NCBI GenBank assembly: GCA_025458465.1
Contig: JALOSK010000100.1
Coordinates: 1 to 7,047 of the forward strand
Direction: 5' to 3'
Length of the DNA stretch: 7,047 nucleotides
Origin: Sandarakinorhabdus sp.
Lineage (GTDB): Bacteria; Pseudomonadota; Alphaproteobacteria; Sphingomonadales; Sphingomonadaceae
The position numbers were made by a program, and so were the translations under genes. Below, one piece after another: positions 1 to 7,047 of the stretch (its first letter is position 1; each line of letters opens with the position of its first letter). The notes below the pieces were generated by a model. It worked only from the letters and a program-made list of their open reading frames with translations. It did no database searches and had not been told where the DNA came from.

Positions 1-1
1 C

Positions 2-1528
2 ATCATCGAGAATTTCAAGCCGCTGCGCGCCGAAGTGCTGGCCGCCGGCCGCACGCTGGAATCCGACACCGATACCGAAGTGGTGGCGCACCTGATCGAA
101 CTGGCGCTGGCCCGTGGCCTGTCCCCCGATGACGCGGTGGCCGAAACCCTCAAGCGGCTGCATGGCGCCTTCAGCTTTGCCATCCTGTTCAAGGATCACC
201 CGGGCGTGCTGTATGGCGCGCGCCGCGGCTCGCCGCTGGTGGTCGGGCGCGGCGACGGCGAGATGTTCCTGGGATCGGACGCGCTGGGCCTGGCGCCCTT
301 CACCAGCCGCATCGCCTATCTGGAAGAAGGCGACTGGGTGCGGCTGACCACCGACGATGTCGCGATCTTCGACACCAATGACCAGCCGGTGGAACGCCCG
401 TTCATCACCTCGTCGGCCAGCGCCGCAGTGATCGAGAAGGGCAACCATCGGCATTACATGGAAAAGGAAATCCACGAACAGCCGATCGTGGTGGCGCAGA
501 CATTGGGCGCCTATGTCGATCCGCTCGCCGAAACGGTCGCCCTGCCCCACCTGCCGTTTGATCTGGCCGGCGTGAAGCGGGTGCAGATCGTGGCGTGCGG
601 CACCGCGCTGCTGGCCGGCCATGTCGCGTCCTACTGGATCGAGGCGCTGGCCCGCGTGCCGGTGAGCATCGAGAACGCCTCGGAATATCGCTATCGCGAT
701 CCGGTGTATGAAGACGGCGGGCTGTGCCTGTTCATCAGCCAATCGGGTGAAACGGCCGACACGCTGGCCGCGCTGCGCCACGCCAAGGCCGGCGGGCAGA
801 TGGTGGCGGCGGTGGTGAACGTCGCCACATCCACCATGGCGCGCGAGACGCAATTGCTGCTGCCCACCCACGCCGGCCCGGAAGTGGGCGTCGCCTCCAC
901 CAAGGCCTTCACCTGCCAGCTTTCGGTGCTGGCCGCCTTTGCCATCGCGCTGGGCAAGGCCAAGGGCCGGGTGCCGGCCGCGGAGGAAGCCCGGCTGGTG
1001 CACCTGTTGACCGAAGTGCCGGCCGCCATGAACAAGGCGCTGGCTGCCGAGGACAGCATCGCCGCGCTCGCGCCGTCACTGGCCGGCGCGCGCGACATCC
1101 TCTACATCGGCCGCGGCCCGGATTATCCAATGGCGCTGGAAGGCGCGCTGAAGCTGAAGGAAATCAGCTATATCCACGCCGAAGGCTATGCCGCCGGCGA
1201 ACTGAAGCACGGCCCCATCGCCCTGATCGACGAAGCCGTGCCGGTGATCGTGATCGCGCCATCGGGCCCGCGCTTCGAAAAGACCGTTTCGAACATGCAG
1301 GAAGTGATGGCGCGCGGCGGCCGGGTGGTGCTGCTTTCGGATGCCGAAGGCGTGGCCGCGCACGGCGGCGGCACCATGGCGGCCATCACCCTGCCCACGG
1401 TCGATCCGTTCATCAGCCCGCTGATCAGCGCCATCCCGGTGCAGCTGCTGGCCTATCATGTCGCCGTGGCCAAGGGCACGGATGTGGACCAGCCGCGCAA
1501 CCTGGCCAAATCGGTGACGGTGGAATGA
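2..1528 (+). CDS. glmS: Glutamine--fructose-6-phosphate aminotransferase (isomerizing), 5' partial
   Basis: GlmS makes glucosamine-6-phosphate from fructose-6-phosphate and glutamine, the first committed cytosolic step to UDP-GlcNAc for peptidoglycan and LPS. The frame is open from base 2 to the TGA at 1526-1528, giving 508 residues. Compared from memory with the roughly 609-residue E. coli enzyme, about 98 N-terminal residues are missing, including the nucleophilic Cys1. What remains is the end of the glutaminase domain (IIENF start, then SDTDTEV at fragment residues 21-27 with the conserved Asp) followed by two SIS sugar-isomerase domains. SIS1 carries VACGTALLAG and SQSGETADTL. SIS2 carries GRGPDYPMALEGALKLKEIS and the catalytic-region motif GYAAGELKHGPIAL. 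The C-terminal tail, TDVDQPRNLAKSVTVE, is the family hallmark and holds the active-site Lys. An internal GTG at 35 opens a long frame but is not a real start, because homology continues upstream of it. The gene converges on msrA. Identification is essentially certain. Confidence 0.98.
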   Translation: MIENFKPLRAEVLAAGRTLESDTDTEVVAHLIELALARGLSPDDAVAETLKRLHGAFSFAILFKDHPGVLYGARRGSPLVVGRGDGEMFLGSDALGLAPFTSRIAYLEEGDWVRLTTDDVAIFDTNDQPVERPFITSSASAAVIEKGNHRHYMEKEIHEQPIVVAQTLGAYVDPLAETVALPHLPFDLAGVKRVQIVACGTALLAGHVASYWIEALARVPVSIENASEYRYRDPVYEDGGLCLFISQSGETADTLAALRHAKAGGQMVAAVVNVATSTMARETQLLLPTHAGPEVGVASTKAFTCQLSVLAAFAIALGKAKGRVPAAEEARLVHLLTEVPAAMNKALAAEDSIAALAPSLAGARDILYIGRGPDYPMALEGALKLKEISYIHAEGYAAGELKHGPIALIDEAVPVIVIAPSGPRFEKTVSNMQEVMARGGRVVLLSDAEGVAAHGGGTMAAITLPTVDPFISPLISAIPVQLLAYHVAVAKGTDVDQPRNLAKSVTVE

Positions 1529-1529
1529 C

Positions 1530-2063
1530 TTATCGCTTCAGCCGCGCCGCATAGCTCTTGCGGAACTTGGCCAGCTTGGGGCCGACCACGGCAACGCAAT
1601 AGCCGTTCTTGGTGCCGTTGTTCTCGAAATAGCGCTGATGATAGGCTTCGGCTGGCCACCACGGCGCGTTGGGCTCGATCGCGGTGACGATCGGATTGTC
1701 CCAACTGGCCTGGTTGCGGGCGATGGCAGCCTGCGCCTCGCCGGCCTGCACGCCGTTCTGCGGGAAGATCGCCGAACGATACTGGGTGCCGATATCGCCA
1801 CCCTGGCGGTTCAGCGTGGTCGGATCGTGGGTGTGGAAGAAGATGTCGAGCAGTTCGGCATAGGAAATCTGCGCCGGATCAAATTCGATGCGCACGGCTT
1901 CGGCATGGCCGGTGTTGCCACCGCACACTTGTTCATAGGTGGGGTTGGCAACATGGCCGCCAATATAACCGGATTCCACCGATTCAATGCCCACGAGTTC
2001 GTTGAACACGGCCTCGGTGCACCAGAAACAGCCGCCTGCAATTATTGCCACATCCCGTGCCAT
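1530..2063 (-). CDS. msrA: Peptide-methionine (S)-S-oxide reductase MsrA
   Basis: MsrA reduces the S-epimer of methionine sulfoxide, free or in protein, back to methionine, repairing oxidative damage; electrons normally come from thioredoxin. The 177-residue protein is a complete single-domain MsrA. It has the active-site motif GGCFWCTE with nucleophile Cys12, catalytic Glu55 in GHAEAV, and Asp90 and Tyr95 in [13 protein letters not shown]. Cys156 in the C-terminal [12 protein letters not shown] motif is the likely resolving cysteine. A second Cys (Cys15) in GCFWC replaces the Gly found in the E. coli enzyme; this variant is common in other bacteria. The start at 2063 is chosen because an AGGAAGG ribosome site (2071-2077, minus strand) lies 7 bases upstream and homology begins right there. 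The frame stays open 93 codons further upstream, but that part reads through the promoter region and looks unlike protein. No signal peptide is seen, so the enzyme is cytoplasmic. The stop is one base from the glmS stop. Confidence 0.97.
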   Translation of the reverse strand: MARDVAIIAGGCFWCTEAVFNELVGIESVESGYIGGHVANPTYEQVCGGNTGHAEAVRIEFDPAQISYAELLDIFFHTHDPTTLNRQGGDIGTQYRSAIFPQNGVQAGEAQAAIARNQASWDNPIVTAIEPNAPWWPAEAYHQRYFENNGTKNGYCVAVVGPKLAKFRKSYAARLKR

Positions 2064-2070
2064 TTGTTTT

Positions 2071-2077
2071 CCTTCCT
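2071..2077 (-). promoter_or_regulatory. Shine-Dalgarno site of msrA
   Basis: On the minus strand this reads AGGAAGG, 7 bases before the ATG at 2063. It selects this start over the upstream in-frame start candidates of the same open frame. Confidence 0.8.
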
Positions 2078-2109
2078 GCCGTTTCTGCCAAGCCGCGTGT
2101 TGCGAAGCG

Positions 2110-2138
2110 TTGTCAGGGAAAATTGTGCTGACTATATA
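2110..2138 (+). promoter_or_regulatory. Sigma70-like promoter for the LuxR-type gene
   Basis: TTGTCA (2110-2115), a 17-base spacer and TATATA (2133-2138) form a close match to a housekeeping promoter in an otherwise GC-rich region. Transcription would start near 2145. That leaves a leader of roughly 105 bases before the GTG at 2251 and makes the upstream ATG at 2143 unlikely as the normal start. The site lies in the gap between divergent msrA and the regulator and is the most AT-rich spot there. I found no equally good promoter facing msrA, although one must lie nearby. The call rests on consensus matching by eye. Confidence 0.5.
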
Positions 2139-2150
2139 CAATATGACCAG
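2128..2150. promoter_or_regulatory. Imperfect dyad over the -10 region, possible operator
   Basis: This 23-base stretch has the symmetric pattern CTG-N3-ATAT-N3-ATAT-N3-CAG, in which 14 of the 22 flanking bases pair about the centre. It overlaps the proposed -10 hexamer and start point, a typical place for a repressor or autoregulator to bind. It is longer than a canonical lux box, whose core is CTG-N10-CAG within about 20 bases, so binding by the adjacent LuxR-type protein is only a guess. AT-rich promoter elements alone can create such symmetry. Confidence 0.25.
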
Positions 2151-2237
2151 CCCGACACGGGCACCGATAGGCCGGCCATGGGGTCGCCGGCAAGGGTGCG
2201 CAAGGCGGGCGCAGCGTCGCGGGTCGGCGGCGCTCCT

Positions 2238-2242
2238 GGGGG
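2238..2242 (+). promoter_or_regulatory. Ribosome binding site deciding the regulator's GTG start
   Basis: GGGGG lies 8 bases before the GTG at 2251 and can pair with the anti-Shine-Dalgarno core CCUCC with one wobble. The alternative in-frame ATG at 2143 has no purine-rich site before it. The protein between 2143 and 2250 is Arg-rich and does not resemble the autoinducer-binding family. Confidence 0.5.
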
Positions 2243-2250
2243 CAAAGAGT

Positions 2251-3006
2251 GTGGGACAGTTCAAGGACGTGCAGACGTTCGTGCGCGCCGTGCGCACGGC
2301 ACCCAGCCTGACCGATATCGGGCTGGTGCTGAAGGATGCCACGCGCGCCTTTCGCTTCGATCATTTCGCCCTGGCGCAGCGGCTGGGCAACGGCAGCCGC
2401 CTTGGCCCCGTGCGCCTCACCGATTTCCCGGATGACTGGGTGGAAAAGCTGGTGGGCCAGGGCCGGGTGACCGATGATCCGGTGCTGATGGCCAGCGAAC
2501 GGCGGGTGACGCCCTTTGCCTGGAGCAACCTGCCCGATCTGATGCAGATGAACGATCGGCACCATGCCTTCATGGCCGAAGCGCGCGCTGCTGGTCTGGC
2601 CGAAGGCTACACCGTGCCGATCCACGTGCCGGGCCAGGCATCGGGCCTTGTCAGCTTCGTGATGGCCAAGGGCGATCCGCTGCCGGCCGAATCGCTGCCG
2701 GCCGCGCAATATCTGGCCTGTTTCGCTTTCGAGGCGGCGCGCCGGCTCAAGCTGGCCGTCAGCGGCGAGGGCGAAGCGGCGCCGCCGCGGCTGACGCAGC
2801 GCCAGCTTGATTGCCTGGTGCTGGCGGCACGCGGCAAATCCAACTGGGTGGCCGGGCAATTGCTCGGCCTTTCGGAAGGCACGGTGCACAAATATCTGGA
2901 AGCGGCCAAGCAGCGCTATGGTGTTGCCACCCGCACCGAACTGGTGGTGCGCGCGCTGTATGATGGGCACCTCTCGTTCGTCGACGTGATCGGCCGCGAG
3001 GCCTGA
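2251..3006 (+). CDS. LuxR-family transcriptional regulator with autoinducer-binding domain (probable LuxR solo)
   Basis: This is a predicted cytoplasmic DNA-binding regulator of 251 residues from the GTG, the usual size for quorum-sensing LuxR proteins. Residues about 5-165 form the autoinducer-binding domain. Aligned from memory to TraR numbering, the spacing of the pocket residues is exact: Trp63 (W57), Asp76-Pro77 (D70-P71), Trp91 (W85) and Gly119 (G113). The Tyr61 position, however, is Leu67. Residues about 178-240 form the GerE/LuxR helix-turn-helix ([18 protein letters not shown], then [22 protein letters not shown]). Leu189 and Gly195 match the conserved L182 and G188, but the conserved E178 is Gln185. 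No luxI-type synthase is present in the window, so this may be a solo receptor for an outside or non-standard ligand. It is divergent from msrA, and the transporter gene begins 82 bases after its stop. The family call is firm; the ligand and targets are unknown. Confidence 0.9.
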   Translation: MGQFKDVQTFVRAVRTAPSLTDIGLVLKDATRAFRFDHFALAQRLGNGSRLGPVRLTDFPDDWVEKLVGQGRVTDDPVLMASERRVTPFAWSNLPDLMQMNDRHHAFMAEARAAGLAEGYTVPIHVPGQASGLVSFVMAKGDPLPAESLPAAQYLACFAFEAARRLKLAVSGEGEAAPPRLTQRQLDCLVLAARGKSNWVAGQLLGLSEGTVHKYLEAAKQRYGVATRTELVVRALYDGHLSFVDVIGREA

Positions 3007-3047
3007 GGCCTGCCATTGTTGGCGCTGCGTGTTGCCAGTGACAGGGC

Positions 3048-3072
3048 GCCATGTGGCTGATAAGCCATTGGC
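3048..3072. repeat. Inverted repeat between the regulator and transporter genes
   Basis: TGGCT (3054-3058) and AGCCA (3063-3067) flank a GATA loop, and an outer GCCA/TGGC pair (3048-3051 with 3069-3072) extends the dyad. No T tract follows, so it is not a classical intrinsic terminator. It sits just upstream of the transporter's ribosome site and could be an operator or a leader hairpin. No convincing sigma70 promoter was seen in 3007-3088, so the transporter may depend on readthrough from the regulator or on an activated promoter. Confidence 0.35.
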
Positions 3073-3074
3073 AT

Positions 3075-3081
3075 GAAGGGG
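3075..3081 (+). promoter_or_regulatory. Ribosome binding site of the MFS transporter (first of two candidates)
   Basis: GAAGGGG lies 7 bases before the ATG at 3089, which is good spacing. A second site, GGAGG at 3101-3105, lies only 4 bases before the in-frame ATG at 3110. Either start gives the same protein apart from seven residues, in a part with no predicted structure. Confidence 0.5.
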
Positions 3082-3088
3082 CCGCCAG

Positions 3089-4753
3089 ATGCCCCCGTCG
3101 GGAGGGTTGATGGCGCCACAGGACGAAGCGCGCGCAGGCGGCACCGAACCGGACAGCGCAGATCCGAACATGCCGCCGGTGGGTGGCGGTTATGCCTGGT
3201 ATGTGCTGGCGCTGCTGGTGCTGGTGTATGTGATGAACTTCATCGATCGGCAGATCCTGTCGATCCTGGCCGAAGACATCAAGCGCGACCTTGGCCTTTC
3301 CGATTCCCAGCTCGGCTTTCTGTATGGCACTGCCTTTGCCGTGTTCTATGCCCTGTTCGGGGTGCCGATCGGCCGGCTGGCCGACAATTGGGTGCGCACA
3401 CGCCTGCTGTCGCTGGGCCTCACCCTGTGGTCCGGCATGACGGCGCTTTCAGGCCTGGCCGGCAATTTCACCCAATTGTCGCTGGCGCGCGTCGGCGTCG
3501 GCGTTGGCGAGGCCGCCGCCGGCCCGTCGGCCTATTCGATGATTTCGGACTGGTTCCCCAAGGCAAAACGCGCCACCGCCCTCTCCATCTATGCCGCTGG
3601 CCTCTATCTCGGCGGCGGCGTCTCGCTGCTGATCGGCGCGGTGGTGGTGCAGGGCTGGAACAATGCCTATCCCGGTGGTGGCCCGCTGGGGCTGGTGGGC
3701 TGGCAGGCGGCCTTCATGGCGGTTGGCATCCCCGGCCTGTTGCTGGCGCTGTGGGTGGCGACCCTGATCGAGCCGCAGCGCGGCCGTGCCGATGGGCTGC
3801 CGCCGCCGGTGGCGATGCCGGGCCGGGCCATCTTCCGCAATTTCCTGGCGGATCTGGCCAGCGTCATCCCGCCCCTCACCCTCGTCAACATGGCGCTGCT
3901 GGGCCGGCGCGCGCTGCTGGAGAATATCGCGGCGCTGCTGCTGGTGGCCGGGCTGGTGACGGCGCTGGTGGTCGGCACTGGCGAGGTGCCGCAGTTCCTC
4001 GCCGTCGGCACCGGGCTCTATGCCGTCATCAGCTGGGCGCAATCGATCCGCCATCGCGACAAGCCAACCTATGAACTGATCTGGGGCACCCCGGCCTTCG
4101 TGCTGACCATCCTTGGCTTTGGCTCGATCAGCTTCGTCGGCTATTCAGTGGGCTTCTGGGCGGCGCCCTATGCGCTGCGGCACTTCGTGGAGCCGATGGC
4201 GGCCAGCGGCGGCCCGGTGCCCTGGTATGGCACCAAGGAGGCCGCGGCCTTCATCCTGGGCGGCGGCGGCGCGGCGGGCGGCTTCCTGGGCACCATCCTG
4301 GGCGGCGTGCTGGGCGATTGGGCCAAGAAGCGCCACCCATCGGGCCGCATCATCGTCGGCAGCCTTGCCACGCTGGTGCCGGCGCCCTTCATCTGGCTGC
4401 AGTACACCGCGCCCGATCTGGCCAGCTTCTTCCTGTGGTTTGGCCCCACCACGGTGTTTGGCGCCATGTATGTGGGCGTGGCGGCCGCCACCACGCAGGA
4501 TCTGGTGCTGCCCCGCATGCGCGGCGCTGCCACTGCCACCTTCTTCATCGGCACCACCCTGTTCGGGCTGGGGCTGGGGCCGTGGTTCACCGGCTTCGTG
4601 TCGAAATTGACAGGCGATCTGGCCACCGGGGTGCTGGCATTGCTGTTGATGGCGCCGTTCACCGTGGGCTGCCTGTGGCTGGTGTATCGCAAGCTGCCCG
4701 CAGCAGAGGCCACCCGCCTCGATCGCGCCCGCGCCGCCGGGGAAAATATCTGA
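3089..4753 (+). CDS. MFS transporter, Spinster-like, with enlarged central region
   Basis: This is an inner-membrane carrier of the major facilitator superfamily, 554 residues from ATG 3089 or 547 from ATG 3110. After a polar tail of about 33 residues, hydrophobic segments begin near residue 36. The N-terminal half shows MNFIDRQILSILAEDIKRDL, the MFS motif A after TM2 (GVPIGRLADNWVRTR, residues 91-105), and the TM4 signature RVGVGVGEA (134-142). The pattern is typical of the Spinster-type group abundant in sphingomonads. The C-terminal half has a weaker motif A copy, GGVLGDWAKKRHP (405-417). Between the halves, residues about 230-333 form an unusually long linker with two extra hydrophobic stretches (about 281-299 and 300-316), so the protein may have 14 rather than 12 helices. 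Most relatives are nearer 430-450 residues. The substrate cannot be read from sequence; lipids or small organic acids are possible. The SDR gene follows after 11 bases, so the two are probably one transcript. Confidence 0.9.
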   Translation: MPPSGGLMAPQDEARAGGTEPDSADPNMPPVGGGYAWYVLALLVLVYVMNFIDRQILSILAEDIKRDLGLSDSQLGFLYGTAFAVFYALFGVPIGRLADNWVRTRLLSLGLTLWSGMTALSGLAGNFTQLSLARVGVGVGEAAAGPSAYSMISDWFPKAKRATALSIYAAGLYLGGGVSLLIGAVVVQGWNNAYPGGGPLGLVGWQAAFMAVGIPGLLLALWVATLIEPQRGRADGLPPPVAMPGRAIFRNFLADLASVIPPLTLVNMALLGRRALLENIAALLLVAGLVTALVVGTGEVPQFLAVGTGLYAVISWAQSIRHRDKPTYELIWGTPAFVLTILGFGSISFVGYSVGFWAAPYALRHFVEPMAASGGPVPWYGTKEAAAFILGGGGAAGGFLGTILGGVLGDWAKKRHPSGRIIVGSLATLVPAPFIWLQYTAPDLASFFLWFGPTTVFGAMYVGVAAATTQDLVLPRMRGAATATFFIGTTLFGLGLGPWFTGFVSKLTGDLATGVLALLLMAPFTVGCLWLVYRKLPAAEATRLDRARAAGENI

Positions 4754-4757
4754 AGGA
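4753..4757 (+). promoter_or_regulatory. Shine-Dalgarno site of the SDR gene
   Basis: AAGGA overlaps the last base of the transporter stop codon and lies 7 bases before the ATG at 4765. It fixes the SDR start, although the frame is open far upstream, and supports translation from a shared mRNA. Confidence 0.75.
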
Positions 4758-4764
4758 CACAAGC

Positions 4765-6019
<1,255 letters not shown>

Positions 6020-6053
6020 CACCCGCACCAAACCACCAACACAGACACTCCAA
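6020..6053 (+). other. A/C-rich unstructured spacer between glnB and glnA
   Basis: In this run 31 of 34 bases are A or C, in sharp contrast to the GC-rich, G-containing DNA around it. The mRNA here would form almost no secondary structure, leaving the glnA ribosome site (GAGGG, 6054-6058, 9 bases before the ATG) open. Such spacers favour high translation of an abundant enzyme; that role is inferred. Confidence 0.5.
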
Positions 6054-6067
6054 GAGGGAAGCGCCAC

Positions 6068-7047
6068 ATGGCCACTGCCGCCGACATTCTCGCCAGCATC
6101 AAGGAAAAGGAGATCGAGTGGGTCGATCTGCGCTTCACCGATCCCAAGGGCAAGTGGCAGCACCTCACCATGGTCTCCTCGGTCATCGATGAAGACATGC
6201 TGACCGATGGCTTCATGTTCGACGGCTCGTCCATCGCCGGCTGGAAGGCGATCAACGAGAGCGACATGATCCTGATGCCGGATCTGGACGCGACCTACAT
6301 CGATCCGTTCTCGGCCACGCCGATGATGATCCTGATCTGCGACATCGTCGAACCGTCCACCGGCCAGCTCTATGGCCGCGATCCGCGCTCCACCGCCAAG
6401 CGCGGCGAGGCCTATCTGAAGGCCACTGGCATCGGTGATACCGTCTTTGTCGGCCCGGAAGCCGAATTCTTCGTGTTCGACGATGTGCGCTTTGGCCTGG
6501 GTTACAACGAAGGCTTCTTCCACCTCGACGACATCGAACTGCCCACCAACAGCGGCCGCCAGTATGAACAGGGCAACATGGCCCACCGTCCGCGCGCCAA
6601 GGGCGGCTATTTCCCGGTCGCCCCGGTCGATTCGGCGGTGGACCTGCGCGCCGAGATGGTCGCCACCATGCTGGAAATGGGCCTGCCCTGCGACAAGCAC
6701 CACCATGAAGTGGCCAGCGCCCAGCACGAACTGGGCCTGACCTTCGGCACGCTGGTGGAAACCGCCGACCGCATGCAGGTGTACAAGTACGTCGTGCACC
6801 AGGTTGCCCATGCCTATGGCAAGACCGCGACCTTCATGCCCAAGCCGATCAAGGACGACAACGGCAGCGGCATGCACACCCACCTGTCCATCTGGAACGG
6901 CAAGACCCCGCTGTTCGCCGGTGACCAGTATGCCGGCCTGAGCGAAATGGCGCTGTTCTTCATCGGCGGCATCATCAAGCACGCCAAGGCCTGCAACGCC
7001 TTCACCAACCCCGGCACCAACAGCTACAAGCGGCTGGTGCCCGGCTT
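6068..7047 (+). CDS. glnA: Glutamine synthetase, type I, 3' partial
   Basis: GlnA makes glutamine from glutamate, ammonia and ATP in the cytosol as a dodecamer; it is the main ammonia-assimilating enzyme. The window holds 326 codons from ATG 6068, about 70 percent of the usual 470, and ends after the conserved NPGTNSYKRLVPG. The beta-grasp domain carries MFDGSSIAGW with Asp52 (E. coli Asp50). The catalytic domain carries GPEAEFFVFD with metal ligands Glu131 and Glu133, HHHEVASAQHELG with Glu214 and Glu221, and NGSGMHTHLSIW with His270. The adenylylation Tyr, expected near residue 397, lies beyond the window, so covalent control by GlnE cannot be confirmed here, though it is usual for this GSI-beta type. 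It follows glnB by 48 bases in the alphaproteobacterial glnB-glnA order. No frameshift or odd residue was seen. Confidence 0.98.
   Translation, partial: MATAADILASIKEKEIEWVDLRFTDPKGKWQHLTMVSSVIDEDMLTDGFMFDGSSIAGWKAINESDMILMPDLDATYIDPFSATPMMILICDIVEPSTGQLYGRDPRSTAKRGEAYLKATGIGDTVFVGPEAEFFVFDDVRFGLGYNEGFFHLDDIELPTNSGRQYEQGNMAHRPRAKGGYFPVAPVDSAVDLRAEMVATMLEMGLPCDKHHHEVASAQHELGLTFGTLVETADRMQVYKYVVHQVAHAYGKTATFMPKPIKDDNGSGMHTHLSIWNGKTPLFAGDQYAGLSEMALFFIGGIIKHAKACNAFTNPGTNSYKRLVPG

Noticed and set aside
2143..2250. Upstream ATG start for the LuxR-type protein, adding 36 residues
   Set aside because: There is no ribosome site, the peptide is Arg-rich and unlike the family, and the proposed promoter would start transcription at that ATG.
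2064..2342. N-terminal extension of MsrA by 93 residues on the minus strand
   Set aside because: It reads through the promoter region and into the regulator gene, has no family homology, and a strong ribosome site marks the ATG at 2063.
1638..2435. Plus-strand open frame of 265 codons opposite msrA
   Set aside because: It is antisense to a complete, conserved MsrA and shows no domain of its own.
3019..3037. TGGC-N10-GCCA dyad after the regulator gene, considered as a lux box
   Set aside because: It lacks the CTG-N10-CAG core of lux boxes and the arms are only four bases, which is common by chance in this composition.
2113..3171. Long antisense open frame (352 codons) opposite the LuxR-type gene
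   Set aside because: It mirrors a real gene in GC-rich DNA where stops are rare on the opposite strand. Its translation is rich in His, Gln, Arg and Ala without any recognisable domain.
3073..4074. Open frame of 333 codons overlapping the transporter in another frame on the plus strand
   Set aside because: The translation is low-complexity Arg/Ala/Gly/Pro with no domain, while the overlapping frame encodes a clear MFS protein.

Overview
This is a high-GC, densely coding stretch of chromosome. Its gene content points to an alphaproteobacterium, most likely of the Sphingomonadales. The clues are a glnB-glnA pair in alphaproteobacterial order, a MsrA with a GCFWC active site, and a large Spinster-like MFS carrier next to a short-chain dehydrogenase and a LuxR-type regulator. 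The order is inferred from gene content and protein style; no rRNA or other taxonomic marker is present.

Layout. (1) Positions 2-1528 (+): the C-terminal five sixths of glmS, glucosamine-6-phosphate synthase; its N-terminus lies before the window. (2) 1530-2063 (-): msrA, peptide methionine sulfoxide reductase, tail to tail with glmS with a single base between the two stop codons. (3) 2064-2250: a divergent control region with a good sigma70-like promoter facing right. (4) 2251-3006 (+): a LuxR-type regulator with an autoinducer-binding domain and a C-terminal helix-turn-helix; no luxI synthase is in the window. (5) 3089-4753 (+): an MFS transporter with an extra hydrophobic segment in its middle. 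(6) 4765-5535 (+): an SDR-family oxidoreductase resembling RhlG, 11 bases after the transporter. (7) 5681-6019 (+): glnB (PII) with a GTG start. (8) 6068-7047 (+): glnA, type I glutamine synthetase, cut by the window end.

How they work together. The outer blocks are housekeeping and share glutamine: GlnA makes it, PII senses nitrogen and carbon status and controls GlnA, and GlmS spends glutamine on amino-sugar synthesis for the envelope. Between them sits a small accessory block, luxR-MFS-SDR, in one direction. The transporter and SDR are almost certainly co-transcribed. The regulator is a plausible controller of them or of itself, but the sequence does not prove this.

No tRNA, rRNA, insertion sequence, CRISPR array or obvious mobile element is seen. 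I did not find a clearly novel system. The points most worth a second look are the atypical ligand and HTH residues of the LuxR protein, the tandemly duplicated translation start of glnB, a sigma54-like site upstream of glnB, and the enlarged MFS protein.
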